A stretch of 64,000 bases of DNA from Ectocarpus siliculosus (taxonomy: Eukaryota > Sar > Phaeophyceae > Ectocarpales > Ectocarpaceae), in NCBI GenBank assembly GCA_000310025.1, contig FN649730.1, positions 299,041 to 363,040 on the forward strand, read 5' to 3'. How positions within the stretch are numbered: the first letter of the stretch is position 1; the number at the start of each line of letters is the position of its first letter. Below the pieces are notes generated by a model. The model was not told where the DNA came from, ran no database searches, and saw only the letters and a program-made list of their open reading frames with translations. Both the position numbers and the translations under genes were made by a program. Positions 46,614 to 59,000 of the stretch are shown here, in pieces.

Positions 46614-49600
46614 CCCACTTGAGCAAGGAGAAGGCTGCCCGGGGGGGGTCACCAATCCCCCGGCGGTACCAGATTTCGGAGGAGGCGTGGACCAAGGGCA
46701 ACGCAGCGCTCGCGGCGGGGGCGGGGGGTGGGCCGGCTGCGTAGAACGGGACGCGCGAGTACTTTTGTTTTTGCTGCAGGTCGTCTAGATGCGAGTACTC
46801 CTATTCTGTTGCAGGAAGGGGCACAGCGTTGTTCTTGTGTTACTCTTGTCAGTAAGCTGAGGTACGGTAGTCGACGATCGTCAGATTGCTAACAGTAGTG
46901 GTGGTACCGAGGAGGTCTAAGGAGAAGCAAATGAATTGTGGAGCTGTGGTGAAACGATGCAAATCATCTTGAAGACCGGTGAAGACCAGAGTCCTCCGGG
47001 ATACTCATTGTCGAATATGTGCGAGCACTACTGCTGTACTCCGTGCTGTACAGAGAGAAACAATTCAATACCGCCTTGGCGGCGACTTTGCGCTGCCCAA
47101 ACGGTACCCTGACCCCCGCCGAAGTTGATATCCGAGCTTCCCCATCCGACACATGGGGTGCTGCTGTCATGCACAGGCCCGGGAAGCCGTTGTTTGAAGT
47201 CGGGGATGCATCGTTAGAGCCTGCAGTTCCATTCTTCCGTGCCTGCTGGACGGAATACTCAGCCGCCGTAGTGAAATCACGCTCTTTTCCCGTGATTTCA
47301 CTAACCAGGGGATGATAGCGACAACCCCCCTCCCTTTTCATTTTTTTTTTCTCTTTTTTTTCCAATGTCATATCCGATCACGTATCAAAGTTATCCGATG
47401 TCCCACAACCACTACATGGCTTACTATGGGCCATATAGTAGTTATCGACCTTATATCCTGATAATCCTTGTCGACCTTATACTACGGATCAGAGGGAGCA
47501 CGGATGCACGGATGCCCACCCAAACTGTCTTGTAGAGCGTGTAACCTACAGGGGAGAGAGCGCTGCTGAATACTGCTCAGGGAATCGTAGAAACACAGTT
47601 AGCTTCCACTGACGCTATGGATTCGTTGCTGCTGTAGCGTGTCCCAGACTTGTGCAGGGGAGGAACTGTTGCGCGATACATGACTGAGAGAAGTATAAAA
47701 TAGTCTGCCTCCTGCATATGGTATGCATACTGTACAGTAGTCGTGTTGTTGTCCCATGGTAGTTTTAATAGAGAGAAGGGTTCGGCCGTCCCTTTCATTT
47801 GTCTATAGCAGTGAAGTCGATGTGTGTTGCTAAAAAATCATAGTTTTCTTCTGCGAATTGTAGCCAAAGAGAATCAATCTTCCAGAGAGATACATCTCAC
47901 AGTAGTACTTACATGTAGGTGTGCGAGGTCAACCACCTACTACACAAAGTCTTGTACACCGGAGTGGCATCGTGATGATTCGTGGCAAAAATCATGTACC
48001 ATACAACACACAGCACTACTTCTACTCAACACGGGGATGACGTATGGCACGCGTGGGGAGAGCGAGCGAGAAAGAGGTCAAAGAGGTCTGCCGGCCCCAC
48101 GGCAGGCGCTGCATATTCGACACTACAACTGTGCGCCGCTGCCGACCTATTGTTTAGCTATAGAATATCCCGACCTATCGCGAGTTCCTTACCTTGACGG
48201 AGCGAACACGCCTCTCAATCCACTCGCCAACTCTCTGGGCGAGCGCAAGAGAGTGTCGTCAGGTTGTCTAGGGTAGGGGGAGAGCATGGGTGTGTACGTA
48301 TTATCTGAGTATTATTGTGTCGCATATCGTACCGAAACTTTCGAAAAAATATCGTTTGTCCTAAAACCCAGAATCACCCGCTCCCGATCGTTGAACGCCC
48401 ACCCACTCCCGATCGTTGAAAAATGTGTGTAAGAGGCGTACTTCGCCTTTGATCGGCGCACAAATGTTGTAGTTGTATCTATGAACATTGGAACAAGTCG
48501 TGCCCATCAATTGAAGCAAGCAGCATGCCACGTCGGAAAAGCTGGCCGATGGCCGGCGTACATGGTAGATTTGTTTTGTTGAATCGATCCCTTCGACCTT
48601 GTCGCTGTTACTGTTATTATTGATGTTTGTTGTCTTCACCGTGAAAACCATTCGAACCGTGAGAACCGTTCCGTTCTCTTCTTAGAACCTCCTAAATATC
48701 GGTACCGGTCCGACTGACGCGGACGCCTTCCGCGGTCACAAGCCAACTTCCCAACAAGGGTCTACGCTTCTAGAAAACAAGCGAAACAGAACTGGACTCA
48801 GAAAATCCTCAATGAAACGCGATAGCAAATCGTGTTTGACAAACCTTTGAGGTGATCGGACCCGAAAAAAATACGTACACATACATATGAAACAGGAAGG
48901 ACCCATCCAAACAAAAGAAAGAGAACCCATCGCTCCCGCTCTGCACGCGATGAAGTATATTCAAACATAGTCGACCCTGGGAATTTTTGCCACCACCCGC
49001 ACACATTCATCTCACCCCGTGAAAGAGGGAATCATCTTCGAGAGGAGACGGGGGAGGCCTTACACGTTTTAATGGTCTTTTCCACATTGAAGAAACACTT
49101 TTAACTACCCCCGTAAGAAATGACATAGTCAGAGCGTCCCTTGGTAACGGTTGCCCCACAACACGTGGGTGTTTATTGCCCAAATTATTTTCCATCCGTC
49201 ACCCGTCTAGTATCGTTTCCCAGCGTCCACCATATCTACGTTGGAAGGCTCAAAGCTCAGCGATATGTTGTTTCCTCGTTTCGTCCAAAGCACTGAAACC
49301 GCTTGATCGTGATTGCATAAAAATAACAAAATAACCTACTCCTGTAGAACACTCGTTCTCGTATGACTCCAAATCGTAACGCTTAAGCTCGATAGGCAAG
49401 TCCATTCAGAAGATTGAACTGCGAGAGACAACATAGTGGCAACCCCCCACGACTGATCCCCCCTCACCCATTCCGTCTCCAACTTCACCACTTTGCGAAT
49501 CTCTGCGGCAATGGGCTTCTCGACTTTCCATTATATGGCCTTCGGCGCCGTGCGATTCTGGCTGCTTGGTTTCTGCGGGACTCGCTTCGTGCGGATCGGC

Positions 49601-50044
49601 GCTGGTGTAGTTGTATTTCACTCTTGGCGAGCAGTAAAATAACAAATGAAGGCTTTGTTGAACATCTGGTCGTATGTTATTCTCTGCCCGTCTTTTCCTG
49701 GTGGAGTTACGTCTTCACGAGATCTAACCAATGGTGAAAGTCGCTCAGGGTTGCGTTCGTCCTCTAAGAGAGAGCCGATCTCTACCGCGGTAGGCTTGAG
49801 CTGCCACGTCTCTCCTCAGTTCCTCACCGATGAGGGTGCCACATTCACCGGAAACGGTTTTCATGTTCTAGAGTACACCCTCACCCTCTCGGGTAGCACT
49901 TCTAACCCTACCCGTCGGCTTCCGCCTCCTGGTACCCGTCGGCTTCCGCCCCCTGGCTACGCTCTCCAGCTAGTTGATCGTGTCAGCGTGAGCAACCGCT
50001 GGGACTTCCGAGGACCGGGAATGCTTCGCGACATCTTCACGGCA
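46614..50044. other. intergenic region between the PLC-like paralogues
   Basis: No gene recognised. A 24-bp direct duplication (CCCGTCGGCTTCCGCC) occurs near 49910-49957, just downstream of copy B. Homopolymer T tracts lie near 47340-47362. Confidence 0.4.
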
Positions 50045-53000
50045 TCACCACCCTTTCGGGTAGGCCCCGGCCTCCCTGGCCGAGTTCTCAATCCTTTCAG
50101 CCTCCACCCGCATCGCGGCAGCTGTCAGCGCGTTTGACTCGTCCATGTTCGTCGATTCGTCCTCGGATGACTCAGATAGCGCCTCCAAAGCGTCAGCCTG
50201 TTGTTATATTTTTTTCGGGTTATTTCCGTGCATGGAATGTGTTTTAGTTGACTGCATTCCCGCGGTTCCTTCTCCTGTTGCCGTAGACACCATAGTGCAC
50301 ACGAGTTTACCCCATCGGAGATAAGTGAATGCCATGAGACGCGCTTGAGAGGATCATTCACCCCAATTATGTGGCGAACGTCTCAGAGCAATCTTTGGGT
50401 GGGAGTTTAACTATGATTTTCTCGCTAACTTTGGCTTCACTTACAGGTCGGGGTAGGCGGCAGCCCTAGGAACAACGGTAAATCTCCCAGCGTGCAACGC
50501 GACTGACCGATGTATATTGTGGCTTGTCCGTGCTACTGAGTGGCTGGAGACAAGCTTGTCTCCGACCACTTAGTAGCACGGAGCCATAATTCCGTACCAC
50601 TTTTCGGGTGAGTTGCGTAAAGGCTGGTGAGCGCGACGTTCCGTTTGTGACAGGGAATTCGCCCTGGAGCGACCAGTTTCACTTCGTTATCCGCAATCAC
50701 TCGATGGGACGGATGGGTGCCCCTTCAAGCCACTCCAACTGTATGAACTTGTTTTACGCTTTCTTGTTTTCGTTTCATTTGTGTAAATGACCCATATTGG
50801 AAATGAATTCGAGTGTGTATGCATGCGTATGAATTGGAATGAATCAGTACAAGACAAATCCTGGCTAGGTATATGACAATGCAACCATCTCGGGCAACCC
50901 CTTTCCTCAAAGAGCTTGTGAGAGAAACCAAGAGGGACCTTTTGAGGCTTGGTCAGGTGCATTTTTTCGTTTATAGTTGAGGAGAGGGACTGCCCAATCT
51001 CCCATACTACTGACAGTTTTGTTAAACCGCCCATGGGTCACCCATGGGTAACCCCATGGGCCGCCTATGACTGCCCACGAAGTGCCTTCCGTGGGCACTT
51101 CAACCTAGAACTCGCCACCGGCATATCAACCTAGAACTTAGCCATCAGTACATCATCCGAGAAAATAGCCACCCAGCGCCAACCTAGCACGTATCGTGTG
51201 GGCTTTGGGGTTAGGGTTAGGGTTGGCGTTAGGGGTATTAGCCGTTATGCTCCCGTTCCAGAGCAGATGATCTATTGTTACGGAGTACACTTGTTTCGGT
51301 TGAAGGACACTCAATGGCCGCCCATGGGCAGCCCATATGGGTCACCCATGGACATGCCCATGAGCATGCCGATGAGCATGCGCATGGGTCAACCATGGGC
51401 CGCCCATGGGCACCACGTGGTGCTCATGAGTGACCTATGGTTGACCCATGGGTGACCCGTGGGCGACACTTCTGTCGTGCTTATTGAAGGTAAATGTGAA
51501 GAAGCGATAGGTAGCATTCTTGGTGGGACCTGCTCGGAGCTCTACACTTGAGACAAGAGTATGCAGGGCAAGGGTAGATCGGCGAAACACCGGAAAACAC
51601 GTTGTCGGACCAGGAGGACCACACGTACCCGCCTCGGGTCGCAAGCTTTGTGTTTGGGTCTCCTTACGTCACCATCAGACGGCAAGAATAGCATCAAGGT
51701 GAGCGACGACAAAAGCGAGAGCAACGACATACCTTCGATAGTAACTCCGAAGCCTCCGCCTTGATACGCTCCGCCTTCTCGTAAAACGCAGTGTCGCCGT
51801 AGGTCCACGCGTCGCCGGCGTCCCACGTGTATTCAGCCGCTGCAGAGTAGCCCCCACCATCGCACGTCGCCTGTTGGCCGGCAGATGTTATGATTCATGT
51901 TGCTCAACAAGTGAAACACTTTGTTGCTGCTGTCGCAATTGCTCTTGTCGTTGTGTTGCTGGTGGTGGTGTTGGTTTAGTTGATGAAGATGGACTGCACT
52001 CTCTTCGTGCTCTATTCACGTGATCATATTTATTTTATTCATCGCCACTGCTTTAGTCCATATCGCACAGAGACAATATTGTAGCCGCAGGCCACCTAGT
52101 GCAATATGTAAGCATACGCATCAAGGCCATGCCAACTGATCCAGCTTTGGGTTCGATGAAGGCGTAGCTGGCAATGAATCGTAGCCTTGAGACTCACGTG
52201 GGTGTACGTTGTCGCGAGGGAGTAGGCCACGCCCGACTCACGTGCCCAGGTTGATGAAGATGCTCCTCCCGATGATAGAAGATTGAGCCATACGCTCTCC
52301 ACGTTCGCCTGCCGAAGGGCACAAACAATATATTCGTATTTTCGGCACACAGAACCAGCCCATACAGTAACAACGTAGACCCAAAGACACGGGCGGCAAC
52401 ATTGCATTGTAAGCTAATAGTTCAACAGCCGGGTCGGCGTTGAGGGGGTGATATACCGTTTACGCCAAGCCGTCAGCAGTCACTGTCCCAATCAGTGCAT
52501 TCCAGAGCTTCGGAATACAAAACAACAACGTGTTTTACCGGGACGGTGCCTTACGTCGTCCAACCCTTGACTCTGTGAGGACACACTTCATCAGAGTGGA
52601 ACACCTGAATGCGCTCTTCGGTAGCAATTTTTTCTTCCTGGGACCTCCTCTCTGACAACGGCTAGAAGAAGAGCCAATCACCCTGTCTGCCGCCGAATGC
52701 AGTTGAGTTTTAGAAACTGCGTGCCAGACGTTAATGGTGGCCCATGATCACTTGCATCCGCCAGGAGTCCTAGCCCATCACATCTCCCGTTGCTGGTAAC
52801 ACTCACACCAACTGGTTTGGTTGCTCTCGGCCCAGTCACATCCGTTGACAAAATCACTCACATGCGTGCATAACATGCAACCGCCGGTCACTATTAGAAT
52901 TTCATTCGACCACGTGAAAAGTTTGAGGTCGTTTGTGCGCGCTGTTGAAGTAAATGTTAAATACTGAAACGTATGATCGGGGTCGTCCTTGAATGGGTGC

Positions 53001-56000
53001 ATACACTCGTGCGAAACATTGACGTGTTCCATTGACTGCATCCCTGTGATGAACGTCACTGTTGCTGTTGACGTTGTGAACATTTGTCGTGGTCGAACTA
53101 CTCTCAAATGGATGCCATTGGGAACAAAGCGAGTGATCACTTTCGTCGATGACCTGAGGGTATGCTGCAGATTCATATCACATAATTCGACGAAGGAATA
53201 CAGACCAATGCACTCAGGGATTGGGTACATCGGTTGGCTTGAGAAATGTTCATCTGAAATCGCTTTCGATCATTCAAGCTTAATGCATCGGCCCCGTCAT
53301 GAGTGGTCACAATATCGATCTGGTAACCGTTGAGTCACAGCAAAGTGAACCTGTGGTCTTTCGGATGGTGACCGACACACGAAGCAACTCACATCCGTCA
53401 TGGATTCCCTGAGCGCGGCGTTCTCTTTCGCAGTTCGTGGGCAACCGAAGACCAACCCCTGTGCAAGGCAGACCAACTCAGCCGCGCCGAAGCACCCGGC
53501 TGCTCCATTCGACACCACCCACTCGCCCCGTTCGCCTGAACCTGAGGGTGAAAACGTATTTTCAACCTCCAGTGAAATTAGCAACATCGGATTGATATTT
53601 CCGACACTCTGCCATGTATGGTCTTGTTAACATTATCAGGTGAGCCGACGTTGCTCTGGACGATAACCCTCTTTCTCAAAACTAGCTCCACGTCGTTTTG
53701 CCACCCCTCTCGCCGCAGGATGGATGGGGGAGAAAAACCTATTTTCGTTGCCATGTGGCACCTACGCCGAGAAATGGAGTCGACAGATGAAGTTTGGATC
53801 TACAGGTCTTTTCCAGCTTCTGAACACGGTCAAGTCGTGGTTTGCCGACGCTTTCAAAACATTAGAGAGGGAAGCCCTGGGTCGTGCGACTGAATTTATT
53901 CCCATTCATTTGACAAACAAGCGAAATATTGACAAGAATGAAATACAACAACAGCAGCTGCAGCAACAGAGGAAACACCTAACCGCCAACGTCACTCGCG
54001 CTTACTATCATCGCGACATGCGTAGGAGTGCACTTCGTCGCTCTCTTCCTCGTTGGCCAATGCAGACCCACTCGTCCACCTGTGCGTGATCGAAACACAA
54101 GTTCTTATTGATTGGTGTTTCACCCGTCCATTTTCATCCAAACATTTCAAAGAGGATTTCAATGTGCAGATAATAAGGTTAGGACGCACGTCTGGGCATC
54201 GACGGATTATCCTTTGCGCCGGTTATCTATATTGTTAATAGAAGATGGAAAATATTTCGAAATAGACGGTGTCCACATAACTGAAACGGAATTCGGGATT
54301 GCCAGGTAAAGCTTGTCAATATTTCGGGGGGCAGCTACAAGGCTCTCCGGAGGCGGGGTTGGTTGTTAGCAGAGAATGAACGAACCACAAGCAAGAAAAA
54401 AGTATGGGCCGGAAAGATCACAGCGTTCGTCGTAGATCTAGATTGGCAAACATCAGGTAAGGGCCAGGCCAACCCGTGGGAGAAACACGGCCTTGTCTTT
54501 AGGCATGAGCCACATGAGGCCGGGCGATATGTTGAATTCTGATCATCGTGCGAAGATTGGTGAGTCCAAACCATTCGAGGGGATCATTGGAACCTCCTTC
54601 GTGCCTCCCTGAGACCACGGGCAACGCTACTCTGGCCGGCACGAGACATTGGGGAGGTGCTGGGTAGAGGCGGGAGGGGCTTACAGTATCGAACATAGTC
54701 GCAACGGCACACACGAGATATCACCGACGACGACAGCAACAAAGCCACAGCAGCACACAACAACAGCGATGACAACAACGATGACGGACCTTCCTGTCTC
54801 CTGGTGGGCCACGGCAGCCCGGGCGCTGGAAAAGTAGGCGTGGGGCTCGCCTTCTTCCCAAGACCACATGGTTGCCTCGAGCAAACTGCTGTCCATCCTG
54901 CAACGATTGATTGGTTCAAGCAGTGGGACGGTTAGGCCGTGTTATGAGGGCGGCCCGCATCCTGGTCAAAGATGCGCTTGGTCGATAACATGTTGGCGCA
55001 GGCGGAGGCGAACCTAGCTGGTGCTAGTCCGTGGAAGACAACGGCCGACTTCAACAGACCGAAGTGCAGCGAAGTGCCCGTGTGGAGTGAAAGACACTTC
55101 ACACAAGCAGAACTGGAAATTCTTCACGGATACCTGTCGAACGTTGGGATTAAACCGCACTCAAGGGCACTCATCGAGTCCCCTGCTCCGAAAAACTCCT
55201 CGGCGGTCGGTCGGAACTCGTACAGCGTGAGGTCGGTGTATTCGATCATGAAGGTCGCAGCATTACCCTGTTGTCGTGTTCATTTTGTTCACCGGGGATG
55301 AGAGGGAAAACAGAAATGCTTGAGCAAATGACTCATGCCGAGGTTGCTCATACCATGTCTTCAGGTTGCTCATACCTTGGGGTATCACTGGAAATATATT
55401 TTTACACCGCACTCAGTACGCTCCCCAATCAAATGCAGTTGTGTTGCAGTTTGCGGAACACAACAGGTGCTCCGATGATGGACGTTATCGTAGTCGGGAC
55501 AGCCCTCGACCGACGCCAAGGTTTCGTCCGATGAGCGATCACTGTGCTCTCGGATACCAACCGTGACAGTTCGACGTCATTTTCATCGCTCTTCCCCTTT
55601 GTGGTCCACGCTTTACTATGTACTACTTGGTTGCTCTCCTTTTGCCACTCTGGCAGGAGTGGGTATATTGGAGGGTTACGCTACCGCAGAAGGGGAATGC
55701 CTTCATGGGGCTATCACGGAAAGGGTTAAGCATTTCTCTTTCCCGTCGTCGACTTTGACTCCACGGATGAGAGGCATTCCTTTAAGGTTTAGCATGGTGG
55801 TCTATTCTAGTGCTTGCCGCATATATATCCGGCGGTCTCGTTGAACGTAGAACGTTGTATGGGCTCTGAAGAGGCGGTTCGAAACGACCAAATACGATGC
55901 AAGCGACGCACACCCCCGAAAAAAAATATCAGGAACAATTCAAGGTTTTCGTTGCACGCACGCTCAGCTGCTTTCCCAATTTGTTGTGTCCCACTAGGGT

Positions 56001-59000
56001 CCGGAAAAGGCTGCGCTTTCAGTTATGTGCCTGTGTTTGCCACAAGTGCAACACGGGTTTCAACGTAGCGGACTTGCACTATCATGCTCTTTCAGTATGG
56101 AACGTTGGGTGCCGTCTATGTACCTGCACACGAGACCACGATGGATCCCGGGTCCTCGAAGAACAGGGCACACCGGTCCTGAACTCGACTGCAGTGGAAA
56201 TATCCTGATCAAAACATGAACGGAAACAGACCGCGTGGTACTCATGGATCTCGTCTTTGCATCGTTGTTGGTAATATTCATCTGCCGCCGCCCTCCGGCC
56301 GTGCTAGAGCTTGTCAGACGCAAACAGCCCTGATTCGGTATTCCCCCGAAATCATCGGCACTTCCCAACCGGTGCACGACCTTCCTCCGGCCACTTGACG
56401 AGGAGTTCTCTCCTGAAACTCCGCACGTTGTCGCTGCGGTTCCGAGATTTCGTTCGCGGCAAAAGATGACTTGTGGAACCCTCCATCATGCGACTCGTTT
56501 TCAGCACACTGTGCGGCGATCGTTCTATAGAAACGTCTCCGCCCGCGCTTAGAGCACCCTCGGCGCGTAGGGGGCAAGTATCTTCCACAGTGGGGGCTTA
56601 TCGCTGATACAGGAGGATCCATCCGACAAACGCTATCATTCTTTGACCCGCACAGGAACCATGTATCGCAGCACCATTTTCATCATAGCCAACTGAAACA
56701 ATCCCAATCGATGCACAGAGTGGTCGACAATTCAACATCATTTAATATTCACATGCCCCCAACATGAAGGTAGTCTCACTCCTCTTCCCTCCGTCACTTT
56801 GTACCTCGTTGAAAAGCCCGTTGATGTCGTTGTATTCGTTGATCTTGAACATCGTGTCGGCATCTTCCCGAACGTTGGAGCTAATGACCAGCCTTTTGCC
56901 GTTAGACACCAAGTTCTCCGTACTCGGCCACTGCTCCGTGCCGCTGGTTGGTCAACGTTGAACAGTTTGTTTGTAGAATACAGTCGGAGGGTTAATGATT
57001 GGTTTGGAGCGAGTTCATCGCCACTGTTTTGCTGCGAGGTACCCTGTATTTATGGTTGAGGAGCCTACCAGGCCGACTAAGGTTTAAATATGAAATAGTC
57101 GTTACTTTGCGGTGGTCGTCGTCGTTGTTGCTGATACTGGGTACTCAACGGCCCTCCGTATCGTCACGTCTTCCATATACAAGCGCCTATGCATACGGAC
57201 AAGAATAACATTATTTCATCCCAAGTCTGATCTGAATTTGCGCAGAAGACTACCGACGTGCCCTGTTTGCCTTAGTCGCTGCTTCCGAAAGATGCGAAAG
57301 TAGCAATCAAACGGGTCTCCAAGTCGTCAATGTCGACAGTGACAACACAAAACATTGTGATTTAGCTGCTTGTCAACACGTGAGACAACGGCGTTTGTCG
57401 GGCAAGACGTTTCTTGCACCGCACACTAGGAAATCTTCACCTGATCACTTTCCACGTGATGAAATCAAGAGGTCCAAAAACCATGTCCGTCCCGAACACT
57501 TCCGTGATGCAGTCGGGCAACAGGTTAGCCTGTTCCGTTTGTTGAGTCGACCGCATGCAAGCGGGCTTGATGAAAAAAATAACATGCATTGCCGACTCTC
57601 GCGATTTGATTTGTTCTTGTCTTCGTCGCTGAATATGTTGTTGCTCTTGTCGTTGATATTCTTGTTGTCGTGTGTGTTGCCAGTTACGTTTCATCACCTT
57701 CCTCTCCCGCACCAACGGGGGAAACGTTCCTGTGACCACAGTTTGACAAACGCTCAGGGAGTCCCGTAAACCTATTTCCCTTAATATGACAAGTGCAAAC
57801 AACCACAGGGAACTCATCACAATTTGTTTTCAGAGGACAGAAATATTGGCACGTCATGGATGAACGTTGTTGACGTTTTGCATCCACGAATAGAACGGAT
57901 CTCTTTCTTTCGCGAAGACATGAGGCGAGATTCCACCAAAACCACAATAACGTTGACTACGAGATGAAGTGAGACAATGAAATCGACGATAAAATATCGG
58001 CTCACCTCCCGCCCGAAAATGTCAGCTACAAGGTACTTGAATCTCGTATTGGCAAGGGAACGCGTCAGAACATCCCTGCTAGGAAAGCAAATGATGCGAA
58101 ATGTTGAAGTAACATATTATTTATTCGTGCTCGGGTCGGACCCCGACTTTACCTTCGTGCCTCCCGTATCCCCAAGGGTATTCTGCCTCTGTCACAAATC
58201 TCGCTTCTTGCTCGGGCGTCACGTCTTCGTCTCGATACACAGCCACAACTCCAACCGCCCTACTGTGCCACGTTTGGGTTAGATGGACAACTGCGGCCGC
58301 CCTCTTGGTCGAATTCTACGTTGCTGCACACCCAAGGCACCGTGAGACAAATGGACCCACAAGCCGTTGCTGAAGCATCCCGCGGAACAAGCAGAACATA
58401 CAACACAGACATGATCGTTTCAGGATTGACATAGTCCGCCCATGCACCGCAGTGTCGCCGGTGAAGGTCTCACGACGAGTTATAATAATATTGGTAGTTG
58501 TCGTCCAACACGAAACGATGTAACAGAAAGCCCTACCCAACCTTCGTAAAACCAGATGCTAAAGAACGCCACCCACTCTGTTTCCGACGTAGGTCTCGAG
58601 TTTGATGTACAGCAGCTCTTCGGAGTTCTCCGGTAGATGCATCCAAGCGGCAATCTCCTCGAAGGTTTGCTTGAGTGTACGGGCAGTGTTCGGGCAGCCG
58701 GTAGCGTCACCGTAGTCATAGATGCCCAAAGCCTGGAAATAACAGTGCCGGATATGTCAATAGTCTCGGAAGACTAGCAGTGAATCTGAAAGGTCATACC
58801 TATACTGACAATGGTGGCAATCAAGTGGTTGAGCAAAGTCGTTTGTTGCTCGCCTCCGTCACTATGGTTGACATTGGGATACATCCTTGAAGCACCATTC
58901 CTACTCCGGGTGGAGATACGGACAGTAGGAGCCTGAAAATGCTCGGTTTTCAGGAAATTCTGTATGCGTACAGGTTTCTTGTACCGCCCCCTTCCTTTGG

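Noticed and set aside
34606-51480. One 17-kb composite transposon bounded by inverted CCCATGGG repeats
   Set aside because: Each repeat lies within the last intron of a separate paralogue, and the sequence between them is ordinary gene content. Copy 1 has its own pair of terminal repeats.
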